DNA of 36,945 nt from Ruminococcus sp. UBA7477 (GCA_002479715.1 DLOT01000045.1:1-36945); one strand, 5' to 3'. Positions 1-9,600 are shown, counted from the stretch's first letter. Notes: generated from the sequence alone by a model not told the origin. Translations and numbers: made by a program.

Positions 1-243
1 ACATAGCATCAATAAATGTATGCCCGTTGCTTTTGCAACCTCACTCAGACCAATCAGCACAGAGCCTTTCTGCCACAGATTATCGAGAGCATTGTAAATT
101 GCCTTTTTATCTTCATCATTCTGGACCGAGAGATTTTCAAGTACGGACTGCATACCGCCCTTGATCTCATCATCCATAGCAGAAATGCTGTCCTCAGAGA
201 CACCGAGGATCTTTGCAACTTCCGCAAGCTGTTCATTAGTCAT
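1..243 (-). CDS. Partial hypothetical protein of the mobile region, downstream of topB
   Basis: An open frame of 81 codons starts with ATG at 243 and runs off the left edge of the window. The ATG lies inside the last codons of topB (8-bp overlap), with an AAGGAG-type ribosome site inside topB, so translation is probably coupled. The product starts MTNEQLAEVAKILGVSEDSI and is acidic and mostly helical in character; its first 25 residues resemble a helix-turn-helix-like segment, but I do not recognise the family. Same direction and operon as topB. The coding call rests on the unbroken frame, the ribosome site and the overlap. Confidence 0.6.
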   Translation of the reverse strand, partial: MTNEQLAEVAKILGVSEDSISAMDDEIKGGMQSVLENLSVQNDEDKKAIYNALDNLWQKGSVLIGLSEVAKATGIHLLMLC

Positions 244-2257
244 TTTTGTTACTCCTTTCCGTATTCCAGTTATAATAGGTCTTTCCCTGGTAATTGTTTT
301 CAGCGATTTCGGGTAAAACTACCGTTTTTCTGCCCCTTGAAGTGTAGCTTGTGGACTTTCCGCTGAGAAGTCCCTTGACCTGAGAATCAGAAAGCTCCAC
401 GCCGTAGACTTTAGCGATATTCATACCGCACTTGCCCTTGCAGTAATAGCCATACTTTCCCTTGAAAACATCTTCTCCGCACTTCGGACATTTGCCGATA
501 GGTTCGTGAGAATCGTCCGAAAGAGAAACAGACTTGTCTGCCGAGCCGTATTTACTGCACATATCACGGATATTCTGCTCGATTTCTTTCATAAAGCTGT
601 CAGCGGAATACTGTCCATGTTCTACCTGTTGCAGCTTTGTTTCCCATTCAGCAGTCAGCTTTGCGGACTTCACTTCATCGGGAACAACCTTAATAAGCTC
701 CTTTCCCTTATCTGTTGCACGGAGCTTCTTGCTGTCACGCTCTACATAGCCGTTTTTGACAAGACTTTCAATGACGGCAGCTCTTGTGGCAGGAGTGCCA
801 AGACCTTTCTTTTCGGTATCTTCATCATATTCCTCATTTCCTGCACGTTCCATAGCCGAAAGCAGAGTATCTTCCGTGTATGGCTTCGGAGGAGAGGTGA
901 AGTGTTCGCCCTTGCTTGCCTGTACCGTGAAAGCCTGTCCCTCAGATACCGCAGGCAGAGATTTCTCATCATTCTTTTTATCACTCTGCTTGATATATGC
1001 TTTCCATCCCATTTCAAGGACGGATCTGCCTGTTGCCGAAAACTCTGTATCATTACATATAGCCGTAATTTTCACAGCTTCATACTTATGTGCAGGAGCA
1101 GAAGCACACATCAGTTTTGTGGCTATCAAAGTGAGAATATTCTTTTCTCCGACAGGCAGAGCATCGAGGTCAGCCGTTGCAATATTGCTTGTGGGAATAA
1201 TTGCATGATGCCCCGAAACTTTACTGTTGTTGATAACCTTGCTTATATCGGGAGTATGCGAGATACCAAACCCGAAATAAGTATCACAGAGCTTTGCAAC
1301 ATCGAGCGCCGTCTGAGCCATATCATCGGACAGATATTGACTGTCCGTGCGAGGATAAGTAACGAGCTTACCCTCATAGAGCGACTGAGTGTAGTCAAGT
1401 GTCTGCTGTGCCGTGTAGCCGAAAGTCTTGTTTGCTTCTCTTTGTAGCGTAGTAAGATCGTAGAGCTTAGGAGCTTTATCGGTCTTGACTTCACGCTTTA
1501 CAGAGGAGATAGTGACCTCAGCGCCGTCACAGGCATAAACAAGATTATTTGCAGTTTTTTCATTATCAATTCTTGCAGAAGAAAGAATGAAATTACCGCA
1601 GTTAAGGTCAGCCGTGTAATACTTCTGCTTCACAAAGCCACACACTTCGGAATCACGCTGAACGATCATCGCAAGCGTAGGTGTCTGCACTCTGCCGATG
1701 TTGAGTTTACAGCCATAACGAACAGAAAATAGTCTTGAACCATTCATGCCAACAAGCCAATCGGCTCTCGCTCTTGCATATCCTGCCGAGAAAAGATTAT
1801 CGTATGCACTCATAGGCTTCATATTTTTGAGTGCTTGCCTGATAGACGAATCCTCCAAAGAAGAAACCCATAAACGCTTGACAGGCTTACGACACCGAGC
1901 CATATTGTAGACATATCGGAAAATACACTCGCCTTCACGATCGGCATCAGTTGCACAGATAATCTCCGTCACGCTGTCGCTGTTCATTAGATTTTTCAGT
2001 ACATTGTACTGAGCCTTTGAGCTGTCTGTGACCTTGAAAAGCCACTTGTCGGGTATCATAGGGAGCTGAGAAAAGCTCCACTTATGATCCCAGCCGTTGC
2101 CATAGTCATTCGGATATTTCAGACCAACAAGGTGTCCGACACACCATGAAATGATGTAGCCGTTGCCCTCTGTATAGCCTTTCTTTGCGGTATTCGCACC
2201 GATCACGGAACTGATTGCACGGCTTACACTCGGCTTTTCACCGACTATTAAAATCAT
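236..2257 (-). CDS. topB: DNA topoisomerase III (type IA), mobile-element type
   Basis: A type IA topoisomerase, which cuts one DNA strand through a tyrosine and passes the other. In integrative elements of Firmicutes such copies are carried with the conjugation and replication genes. Visible: N-terminal TOPRIM with E7 in EKPSVSRAIS and the acidic triad DADREGE (104-110), a GRVQTPTLAMI segment near 188-198, the catalytic tyrosine Y301 in VTYPRTDSQ, and a C-terminal zinc-ribbon-like segment (CPKCG ... YYCKGKCG) near residues 595-620. At 673 residues it is full length for plasmid/ICE TopB. The start ATG at 2257 is preceded by an AAAGG site. The next gene overlaps its 3' end. Topoisomerase identity is secure; the element assignment is from its neighbours. 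Confidence 0.93.
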   Translation of the reverse strand: MILIVGEKPSVSRAISSVIGANTAKKGYTEGNGYIISWCVGHLVGLKYPNDYGNGWDHKWSFSQLPMIPDKWLFKVTDSSKAQYNVLKNLMNSDSVTEIICATDADREGECIFRYVYNMARCRKPVKRLWVSSLEDSSIRQALKNMKPMSAYDNLFSAGYARARADWLVGMNGSRLFSVRYGCKLNIGRVQTPTLAMIVQRDSEVCGFVKQKYYTADLNCGNFILSSARIDNEKTANNLVYACDGAEVTISSVKREVKTDKAPKLYDLTTLQREANKTFGYTAQQTLDYTQSLYEGKLVTYPRTDSQYLSDDMAQTALDVAKLCDTYFGFGISHTPDISKVINNSKVSGHHAIIPTSNIATADLDALPVGEKNILTLIATKLMCASAPAHKYEAVKITAICNDTEFSATGRSVLEMGWKAYIKQSDKKNDEKSLPAVSEGQAFTVQASKGEHFTSPPKPYTEDTLLSAMERAGNEEYDEDTEKKGLGTPATRAAVIESLVKNGYVERDSKKLRATDKGKELIKVVPDEVKSAKLTAEWETKLQQVEHGQYSADSFMKEIEQNIRDMCSKYGSADKSVSLSDDSHEPIGKCPKCGEDVFKGKYGYYCKGKCGMNIAKVYGVELSDSQVKGLLSGKSTSYTSRGRKTVVLPEIAENNYQGKTYYNWNTERSNKND

Positions 2258-2315
2258 AATTTATCACAACCTTTCTTGAAATGCGGTAATTTACGGGCTA
2301 ATCCGCATTTTGCTA

Positions 2316-2344
2316 TTGATTTTTGTTTTGGGGTGTGGTATAAT
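2316..2344 (+). promoter_or_regulatory. Promoter of the Rpn-type nuclease gene
   Basis: TTGATT (2316-2321), a 17-bp spacer and TATAAT (2339-2344) with an extended -10 TG at 2336-2337. Transcription should start near 2351, so an in-frame ATG at 2343 lies inside the promoter and cannot be the start of the following gene. Confidence 0.7.
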
Positions 2345-2381
2345 GGAATTGGTAAATGTAAAGAATAAGAGGTATATACCG

Positions 2382-3227
2382 ATGACTGATTTAAAAGCAG
2401 CACTGACTCCCGAAGAACAGCATAAAAAAGACCTGGAACGTTTGGAAAAAATGCGTCCTCTTGATGATGATCTTATGAGGGAACTATTCAGAAACAATAT
2501 TCCTCTCGCTCAGTTCGTTCTTCGGATTATGACCGGTAAAGACGATCTTGTAATTACATCTGAGGAAACACAGTATGATATGGAACGTTTGTTGGGTGCA
2601 AGGTCAATTTGTTTGGACGTTCTCGCAACAGACAGTGAGGGACGAAAGTTCAATCTTGAAATTCAAAGAGCTGATATGGGCGCAACACCTCAGAGAGCAA
2701 GATACCATTCCAGTGCAATGGATATTGAGTTTTTATCTGCAAAACAGAATTTTGATGAACTTCCGATTACATATGTTATTTTCGTAACTGAAAATGACGT
2801 GCGTAAGGGCAATCGTCCTGTTTACACGTTTGAAAGAGCAGATATACTTACAGGTGAATCCTTTGGTGACGGAGAGTATATTTTGTTCGTCAATGGTGCA
2901 TATACTAATCAAGAAGATAATTCAGATTTAGCCAAACTGATACATGATTTCAGATGCAATAATGCTGATGATATGTACTTTGATTTAATGGCTGAAAGAA
3001 CACGTTATTACAAGAAATCCCCGAAAGGAGTGAGCCATATGTGCAAAATTATGGAAGATATGAGAAATGAAGCTGCTAAGGAAGCTGAAACCCAAGAGAA
3101 AATCAGAATTGCACTCAGAATGCTTTCTGATGGAACATTGACGAACGAGCAGATTGCAATGTTTACTGCACTTCCTATCGAAAAGATCGAGGAGCTTGCA
3201 GCTCAGTTATCTTCTATTACCGCATAA
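2382..3227 (+). CDS. Rpn family PD-(D/E)XK nuclease / putative transposase (PDDEXK_2)
   Basis: 281 residues from ATG 2382, chosen because the upstream in-frame ATG is inside the promoter and because AAGAGG lies ahead of 2382. The protein matches the Rpn/PDDEXK_2 family (recombination-promoting nucleases annotated as transposases): an N-terminal region with RPLDDDLMRELFRNN, the nuclease core with D79 in CLDVLATD and the E93-x-Q95 pair in FNLEIQ, then R107/Y108 in RARYHSS, YVIFVTEND and a helical C-terminus. Family members make DNA cuts that promote RecA-independent recombination. It is transcribed against its neighbours, has its own promoter and terminator, and is probably cargo that arrived independently in the element. 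Confidence 0.85.
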   Translation: MTDLKAALTPEEQHKKDLERLEKMRPLDDDLMRELFRNNIPLAQFVLRIMTGKDDLVITSEETQYDMERLLGARSICLDVLATDSEGRKFNLEIQRADMGATPQRARYHSSAMDIEFLSAKQNFDELPITYVIFVTENDVRKGNRPVYTFERADILTGESFGDGEYILFVNGAYTNQEDNSDLAKLIHDFRCNNADDMYFDLMAERTRYYKKSPKGVSHMCKIMEDMRNEAAKEAETQEKIRIALRMLSDGTLTNEQIAMFTALPIEKIEELAAQLSSITA

Positions 3228-3240
3228 CCACACCCACACA

Positions 3241-3273
3241 AGCACATTCCCCAATATGGGGAGTGTGCTTTTT
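3241..3273 (+). terminator. Intrinsic terminator of the Rpn gene
   Basis: A 13-bp stem, AGCACATTCCCCA (3241-3253) with TGGGGAGTGTGCT (3257-3269) and one G-T pair, has a 3-nt loop and is followed by a T run to 3273. It begins 13 bp after the Rpn stop codon. The stop codon of the convergent gene (3272-3274) overlaps the T run. Confidence 0.9.
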
Positions 3274-3805
3274 AGTTCTCTCTGCTATCTTTATCCAACT
3301 CCATCAGATCGTAAAAAGCAAGATTTACAGGGTATCTGTAGTTACCCGTTTCATCACCGATGTAGCCTGCCTGCTGAAATTCAGCCAGTATCTCTGCCGC
3401 CTTGTCATGATCTACATCAAGGTAATCTCTGATAAACTTATTAGAGATGTACTTTTTTGAAATACTGTAAAGCAGAAGATTTCTTATACTCTTTGCAGAA
3501 ACAGTTGTAATGCTGTTTAATGGAGCAAAATTATTCTTATGTTTAGAAGAACTTTCCTCTACAGAAGTCATATCTTTCAGATCCTCCATTGTACAAGCAG
3601 ACTTGCTCCTGTCCGCAGGAGTTATACAGCCATCGTCCGGCTCATCGTAATCATAGAAGTTGAAATCTTCCTCATCATCACCGTACTTGTCACGGAAACG
3701 CTCGTTGATCTCGCCGTTGCCCTCACCGATCTTATATGCGAGATACGCTACACCCGACACAACACCGAGTCCCAAAATACCCTTAATAATCTTCTTTGCT
3801 TTCAT
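3272..3805 (-). CDS. Membrane-anchored protein with C-terminal winged-helix (FtsK-gamma-like) domain
   Basis: 177 residues. An N-terminal hydrophobic stretch (about 7-25) is a likely membrane anchor, followed by an acidic linker (DDEEDFNFYDYDEPDD) and a C-terminal segment of about 65 residues (YISNKFIRDYLDVDHDKAAE ... AGYIG). That segment resembles the FtsK gamma winged helix, where two helices and the A-G-hydrophobic-I/V-G turn recur. Such wHTH proteins are common in ICE accessory regions; a DNA-binding or element-maintenance role is inference. A strong ACGGAGGT site sits inside the preceding gene, with a 23-bp overlap. Its acidic linker recurs in the truncated stub at 5381-5425, so the element carried two related proteins. 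Confidence 0.7.
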   Translation of the reverse strand: MKAKKIIKGILGLGVVSGVAYLAYKIGEGNGEINERFRDKYGDDEEDFNFYDYDEPDDGCITPADRSKSACTMEDLKDMTSVEESSSKHKNNFAPLNSITTVSAKSIRNLLLYSISKKYISNKFIRDYLDVDHDKAAEILAEFQQAGYIGDETGNYRYPVNLAFYDLMELDKDSREN

Positions 3806-3971
3806 AATAAAAACCTCCGTTAATGTAATTCATTGTTTCTTTTTGCGCTTCTCCTTTTTTGAGGAACGCTATTTCAATCAGATAATGTATCCCTGCCACA
3901 AGTGCAAGAATAACTGTTATCACCATGATTTCAGGCAGATGTTTAAACAGTGCTATGCAGTCTATCATCAT
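3783..3971 (-). CDS. Small single-pass membrane protein
   Basis: 62 residues with one transmembrane segment (about 15-38, IMVITVILALVAGIHYLIEI) and a charged C-terminal tail. A very good AAAGGAGAAGT site lies directly ahead of the ATG. It begins 9 bp after the XF1762 relic stop and overlaps the next gene by 23 bp, so it fits in the operon. The family is not recognised. Confidence 0.6.
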   Translation of the reverse strand: MMIDCIALFKHLPEIMVITVILALVAGIHYLIEIAFLKKGEAQKETMNYINGGFYYESKEDY

Positions 3972-3980
3972 ACTTCTCCT

Positions 3981-4391
3981 TTACCGCAGATATTTGACCC
4001 ACCGATTTTTGAACTCATGAGGAATATTCTGTTTTTTGTTTCGATTACCTGTCCAATTCATACCGCCTGCCTTGCCCTCGTTTATGAAACCACTTGCTTT
4101 CAGACTTGTACCACTTTCGGAAATCAGCGTATATGTGATAGCTTTTGTATATCCCATTGCTTTAGCGATACGGCAGCAAGCGCCGTAAAGCATTGAACAA
4201 GCGTTATATGTTCCGTCAGTACAAACCCTGAGAATTTCACAGGTAAACCCGTTATCAAAATACCGTGAAACAGGTCTGCCACAGATAGCAACACCATGAA
4301 TAGTTTCTCCGTCAGATACAGCAATACAGAATTTACAGCCGACAGGTGCATTATGATGCCGATGATAGCGGTTTACATAGTCGCAGGCTGT
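3981..4391 (-). pseudogene. 5'-truncated XF1762 family (acetyltransferase-like) gene
   Basis: The minus-strand frame from about 4391 to the stop at 3981 encodes a typical XF1762-family protein: NRYHRHHNAPVG, AICGRPVSR, RVCTDGTYNACSMLYGA, ITYTLISESGTSLKASGF. This phage and ICE family is related to GNAT acetyltransferases; its job is not known to me. The family normally has about 10-20 further N-terminal residues with an initiator Met. Here the frame runs back only to a stop at 4422-4424 with no ATG, GTG or TTG between that stop and codon GTA at 4376. The first internal Met (4193) would delete the conserved half. The missing 5' end abuts the missing 3' end of the methyltransferase gene, as expected of one deletion. 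Confidence 0.7.
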
Positions 4392-4977
4392 TCTGTATGA
4401 TCGCTCCCGAATACCTTGCCGTCATACAGTAAGACTTGTCCTGCCAAGCAATACCGCTTTCAAGCACATCTTTCAGCAGGATACCTTTGTCGGCAGGAAA
4501 AGAAGTAACAGGGATATTCGTCCAGTAACAGCGTTTGCGGTTCTGAGCCGATACCAAAGCTGAATTTATCATAATCGGCTCTACACCAAATCTCTTTGAG
4601 ATCTCGTCCTTGATATTTTGATGAATGGAGTAGTTATTTTCATAGAGAAAATACTTGCACTTGCTTTCATTCAAAGCTCTCACATACTCCATAAATAGCC
4701 TGAATCCCTCACCGTCAGAGGTGATCTCTCTGTTCTTTTTAGCCACGCTCCAGTATGTACAGGGGGAACCTCCGAGAAGAAGATCATATCCCTTAAACTC
4801 TGTAAAATCGCCGTCAAAAACATTCCCGTGATGAACAATATCGGGATAATTATTCTTTGAAACCGTGACAGCGTACTTGTCGATCTCAAAGGCATCATAG
4901 CACTCCACAGGCAGTCCGGCACGTTCAAGTGCCAGTCTGCCGCAGGAGATACCGTCAAATAAACTTAAAACTTTCAT
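4351..4977 (-). pseudogene. C-terminally truncated DNA (cytosine-5) methyltransferase
   Basis: 208 codons. The N-terminal catalytic half of a C5-methyltransferase is intact: AdoMet motif I (LSLFDGISCGRLAL, residues 4-17), motif IV with the catalytic Cys in GGSPCTYWS (about 69-77), motif VI as ENN (usual ENV) near 112-114, and the QNRKR motif VIII near 146-150. Homology stops near MTARYSGAI (about 4399-4425). The last 15-20 residues are an out-of-frame reading of the XF1762 gene. The target-recognition region and motifs IX-X are missing (phage/ICE relatives are usually about 280-330 residues), so the product is probably inactive. The start ATG at 4977 has only a weak AGAGAG site. Confidence 0.72.
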
Positions 4978-5024
4978 CAGACAAATTCTCTCTCTTTTCT
5001 CATTGTCCGTTTTTTGTTGTCTGT

Positions 5025-5051
5025 AACTTTGAATCCAATGGGTTCAAAGTT
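5025..5051. repeat. Near-perfect inverted repeat after the 101-aa gene
   Basis: AACTTTGAATCC and GGTTCAAAGTT face each other across a 4-nt AATG loop, with one unpaired base. It lies 3 bp beyond the stop of the upstream minus-strand gene. Neither strand has a T run after it, so it may be a processing or stabilising hairpin rather than a terminator. Confidence 0.6.
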
Positions 5052-5053
5052 GA

Positions 5054-5359
5054 CTATTCATCGTCAGTTTTCGCACAAAGCTCATCATAAGCTCTTTCAA
5101 GCTCTGCAAAGTCATCACAGAGCTTATCGTACTTACGGGAAATCATTATAGCCGAGTCAGCAATATCCGTTGCAGCCTTGATGATCTCATCATTTGCCTT
5201 ACTGTAATTCTCAGAAGCGCTGATATAGCCGACAAACTGTCCGGCTTCAAAGCCGTGAACAAACCACTTCTTTCTGAATCTTTCAGCAACAGCAGAAGAA
5301 ACAGTTGCTACTCCTGCAAGTGCGGCTGCACCGATACCGATCTTACAAATCTTATTCAT
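5054..5359 (-). CDS. Small membrane-associated coiled-coil protein
   Basis: 101 residues. A hydrophobic N-terminus (about 5-24, KIGIGAAALAGVATVSSAVA) precedes RFRKKW, which suggests a membrane anchor. A heptad-rich acidic region (about 55-98, with YDKLCDDFAELERAYDEL) is probably a coiled coil. A GAGAGG site precedes the ATG. Family not recognised. It is part of the same minus-strand run as topB, directly after the truncated stub. Confidence 0.6.
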   Translation of the reverse strand: MNKICKIGIGAAALAGVATVSSAVAERFRKKWFVHGFEAGQFVGYISASENYSKANDEIIKAATDIADSAIMISRKYDKLCDDFAELERAYDELCAKTDDE

Positions 5360-5380
5360 TCTTTTATTCCTCTCTTTCGT

Positions 5381-5425
5381 TTATTCGTCCTGGTTATCGT
5401 CATAGAAATTGAAATCTTCCTCATC
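5381..5425 (-). pseudogene. 3' stub of a gene truncated at the element/GH31 junction
   Basis: Codons read DEEDFNFYDDNQDE then TAA at 5381-5383, 22 bp ahead of the next start. The peptide matches the acidic linker of the 177-aa protein (DDEEDFNFYDYDEPDD), and the DNA is a 26-bp direct repeat of 3651-3676 with one mismatch (5400-5425). Upstream of 5426 the sequence abruptly becomes GH31 coding sequence on the other strand, so the rest of this gene has been lost. Confidence 0.65.
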
Positions 5426-6379
5426 CCATTGTTTATTAGGGGCGGTTCGATAATCCCTATGGCAGATCAGGTTTTAAACACAAAGGATATCGACCGCAAA
5501 AAAGTCAATCTTATTATTTTCCCCAAGGGCAAAAGCAGTTTCAGACTTTATGCTGACGACGGAATATCATACGGTTTTGAGAAGGGCAGCTGCACCGAAA
5601 CTATTGTCGAATGTATTGAAGATGTCGGAAACTTCACTAAAATAAATATAAGAAATTCAAATCTGCTGTTCTCTCCGGAGGAATACAGGTTTGAGATCCA
5701 TGTTAACGCCAAGCCCGACAGGATCTTTTTCGGAAAAAACGAGCTTTTCAGTGTCGGCTACAAAAATATGCTCAACAAGGTCGAAGAAGGCTGGCACTAC
5801 GATGAGTTCAATTCGGTTTTGCATATTAAAATCAAATCGCTCTCGGAACGCCCCGACGAGCTAACGATCACCCACGGCGAGGCTGTTACAAAACCTGCCG
5901 AATACCGGGAGGCGGATACGATATCGGGACAGCTCCCGTTCATTCTTCCTGCCGCATCTATCCCCTGCAAGATACGATGTGTAAACTTCGACCGTGGCGG
6001 TGAAGGCGTGGCATATCATACGGTGGGCAGCAGAAGCTGTGAATTATACAGGAACGATACGGTTGAGATCGAGCTTTCGGATGACATAGGCGCAGGATAT
6101 AATGTTAAAGATCTGGCTGACTCCGAATGGCTTGAATACACTGTCAATGTCCGCGAAGAAAGATATTACCGGCTTGATATTAGGGTGCAGGGGCACGGAA
6201 GTGTCTGCGTTGATTTTGACCAAAAAACTTTCTCAGATATTATTTCAATCGACGAGAAAGGGTGGAATACCGTAGAACTTGGAACGGTAAGGCTTTCCGC
6301 AGGCGAACAGGTAATGAAAATTTCCGTCCGCAGCGGAAGTCTGCGGCTGAATTGGCTTGAAATCTCCAAAGCTGAATAG
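5426..6379 (+). pseudogene. 3' remnant of a GH31 alpha-glucosidase gene with C-terminal CBM6-like domain
   Basis: About 317 codons remain. They begin within the conserved P-L-F-I-R-G-G-S-I-I-P strand that follows the GH31 catalytic barrel, continue with the C-terminal beta domain (FRLYADDGISYGFEKG) and a DUF5110-like region, and end with a carbohydrate-binding module of the CBM6/35 type (FDRGGEGVAYH, DDIGAGYNV, SEWLEYTVNV, SLRLNWLEIS). The whole catalytic (beta/alpha)8 domain, including both catalytic aspartates, is absent. The frame stays open upstream to 5255 only because the reverse strand of the element happens to be open, so no genuine start exists. An intact copy would cleave alpha-linked glucose from oligosaccharides. 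Confidence 0.82.
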
Positions 6380-6519
6380 GTCATAGAAATACCTTTGAGA
6401 TATTATTCCGAAATTTCGGATTCAATGCAACATTGTGATCAATATAAGCTGCACGCGGTCAGGCTCTTTCTTACTTTTGTCCGTAAAAATCCGCAGGGTA
6501 AGTTATTTTTCCAAAACTA

Positions 6520-6548
6520 TTGAATTACAATCCGAAATCTGCTATAAT
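6520..6548 (+). promoter_or_regulatory. Promoter of the hybrid sensor kinase operon
   Basis: TTGAAT (6520-6525), 17-bp spacer, TATAAT (6543-6548) with an extended -10 TG at 6540-6541. Predicted start near 6555, leaving a leader of about 80 nt before the CGGAGGA ribosome site and ATG 6635. The rest of 6380-6519 shows no gene and no clear terminator. Confidence 0.75.
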
Positions 6549-6634
6549 TATTTTATATTTTATTTTACATAATTATGATCGAGTGAATAACATGACGTTT
6601 TGCAGCCCGGATCCGATTCTCGGAGGAATGATTT

Positions 6635-9600
6635 ATGAATATCAAACGGATTAAAAAAACGCTTGCCTGCTTTGTGTCGGCGCTTATTATAGCTTTAACG
6701 TGTGCTGATCTCCGCTATACTGCAGCCTCCGCCGATGAGGGACTGCGTATCGTTCGCATCCCCTACGGATACAACGACTTTCTGACAGTAGACAGTGACA
6801 ATAATGTCTCCGGGTTTTACGCGGACTATTTCGACAAGCTCGCGAAAATAAACGGCTGGAAATACGAATATGTCGAAACATCATGGTCTGAGGCTGTTGA
6901 TATGCTCGGCAGCGGCGAGATTGATCTGCTGTATCCAACCAACTACAGCAGTGAACGCGACGAGTTCATGGACTTCTCCTCCATCCCGACAGGTTATATT
7001 TCCGTCGGCATTTTTGCGCTTGAAAACAGCGACTACAGATATAATGACTATGCTTCATTCGACGGAGCCAGAATTGCCTATGTAGAAGAATCATCAAACT
7101 CCGAAGCCCTTGAAAACTTTTCAAAGATCCACGGCTTCACCTTTGAAACTGTCAACTGCTCAACAAATGTCGATATCATAGACTCGGTAAAGAGCGGAAA
7201 GGCTGACCTTGCGATATTCAACGCCGCCAGCATATTCCCCGGAGGACTGCTTGTTTCGGTCATGGACGCTCAGCCTGTATACCTTGCTGTCCGCGAGGGA
7301 AACGCAGAGCTTCTTGCTGAAATCAACAGCGGTATGCAGGAGATCATCAGAAACGACCCCGAGCTTGCCGCTTCGACCTTCCGCAAAACAGCCATCGGAG
7401 ACAGCGACGGCGCTTTTGCGTTGACCGCAGAGGAACGCAGGATAATCGACTCTGGCGAGGAGATCTCCGTCGGCTTTTATGAAGAAAGTGAGCCGCTTGC
7501 CTATGTCAATGAGGACGGAAGCTACGACGGTATATATATAGAACTGCTTTCACGCATTAAAGAAAAATCCGGGCTTAATATTGTTCCCTATTCTATCAGC
7601 CGCGACAAGAACTGGAAAGATCTTATCAAAAGCGGTGAGATAGATTTCTATATAGCTGCATCGGATATAGCAATTTCTCAAGATGACGATATCTGTGTCA
7701 CCAACAGCTTCATGGAGTATGCCAACCTGCTTGTAACAAGAAACGACTGCGAATTCAATCAGATCGATGTTCCCGTCATTGCAATGACCTATGGCCGCTC
7801 CAACTGGACAAGCCATCTTGAGAAAATGCTTCATAAGCAAATCAAGGTGAAGTATTACAAGTCCGCAAAGGAATGTATGCTGGCAGTTGTAAACAGAGAA
7901 GCAGACGCTTCGCTGATAGACAACATGGAGTTCAACTATCAGATAAAAAACAACCGCATGACAGCTCTTATCACATGGCCTCAGTACCGATTTGCTACAA
8001 AAGTCTGTATGGCTGCCTCCTCCGACATCGACAGCGTTAAGCTCTCGACTGTAAATAAAGCTCTTAAATTAATAAATTCCGACGAAATGAACACCATTGC
8101 CGACGGATATCTTAACATAGCCTATCACTCCTTTACATTATCAGACCATATCTACAATTCCCGATTTTTGATAATCATTCTCGGACTGGGCGTTTTTATG
8201 GTTGTCATCGTTTTTATGGTTGTCATCGTTTTTGTAATACTGAAGGTATTTCACAAAAATCAGGAAAGGCTTCGCGAAACTGCGAGACAGCGGGAACATG
8301 ATCAGCTGCGTATTCTTGCAGCCCTCAGCGGAGATTATTCAGCGATCTATTACACGGACCTTGACAATGACAGCAGCGAGCTCATCCGTATCATGCCGGA
8401 AAGTGCGACCAGAGTCGTTAATGACACTGCTCATTCAATCATTTTAAGCAATTATATTGAAAACCGTGTTGCTGAGGATTACAGATCAATACTCAGGCCG
8501 CTGTGCGATCCTAAGGAGATTATAAAGAGATTTGAAAGAGAAAAGGTTTTCTTTGTTCGTTATCAGATAATACCTGATGACAGCGGAAGAAATTGCTTTG
8601 AAATGCATTTTGTTGATGCCAGCGAAAACGAACAGTCTCACAGAATGGTCTTTGGTGTACGCTGTATTGATGAGATCATCAACGCTGAGCAGAAACAGCG
8701 TCAGGCATTACAAGATGCCCTCGATAACGCAAACCTTGCAAATGCAGCCAAATCAGAATTTCTGTCAAGAATGTCACATGATATCCGGACCCCGATAAAT
8801 GCGGTTATCGGTATGACTCAGATAGCAGCGGCTCACTCAGATGAACCGGAGCGTGTTCTCGACGCACTGAATAAAATATCGTCTTCAAGCCGATATCTCC
8901 TGAGCCTGATAAACGATATTCTCGACATGAGCAAGATCGAAGCCGGCAAGATGAGTCTTACTGAAGAAAACATTGATCTCCCCGAGCTTCTTTCAGATCT
9001 TGTCGATATAATCCGACCGCAGATAAAACAGCATAACCATAAGCTTGAGATCAATACTCAGAATATCCGGCATAAGGCTGTGATCGGCGACAGTCTGAGG
9101 ATCCAGCAGGTGTTTGTCAACTTTATGAGCAATGCGATAAAATACACACCCGATGGCGGCGAGATCTCATTTACCGTTAACGAAAAAAGTGTAAAAACGC
9201 AGTCGGCAGGCTGTTATGAGTTTATCTTTAAAGATAACGGCGTCGGTATGAGCGCCGAATTCTGTAACCATATATTTGAGCCGTTCAGACGAGCCGAAGA
9301 CCTGAGAACAAGCAAGATTCAAGGTACCGGTCTCGGGCTACCGATCACCAAGAGTATTGTTCAGATGATGAACGGCAGCATCGAAATAGAAAGCGAACCG
9401 GGAAAGGGCTCAACCTTTACGGTGACTATTTTCCTCAAGTTTCAGCCAACCGACAGCGAAAACCCCGCCGAAGCCGCCAAGTCTCAAACTCCCGAGGCTG
9501 CGGATTATCCCGGCCGCAGAATACTTCTGGCGGAAGACAACCTGATAAACTGTGAGATCGCGAAAGAGCTTTTAGAGATGAGAAAGCTGACTGTTGATGT

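Noticed and set aside
506..1447. Long plus-strand frame of 313 codons opposite topB
   Set aside because: Antisense to a clear topoisomerase gene; composition and lack of homology fit a shadow frame.
4124..4351. 75-codon frame on the minus strand between the methyltransferase and XF1762 regions
   Set aside because: It is out of frame with the recognisable XF1762 homology that covers the same bases.
5025..5051. Inverted repeat as a terminator
   Set aside because: No T run follows on either strand.
5255..5425. The GH31 reading frame stays open back to an ATG at 5255
   Set aside because: This part is the reverse complement of the 101-aa gene and the truncated stub; it has no GH31 similarity and no ribosome site, so it is not a real N-terminus.
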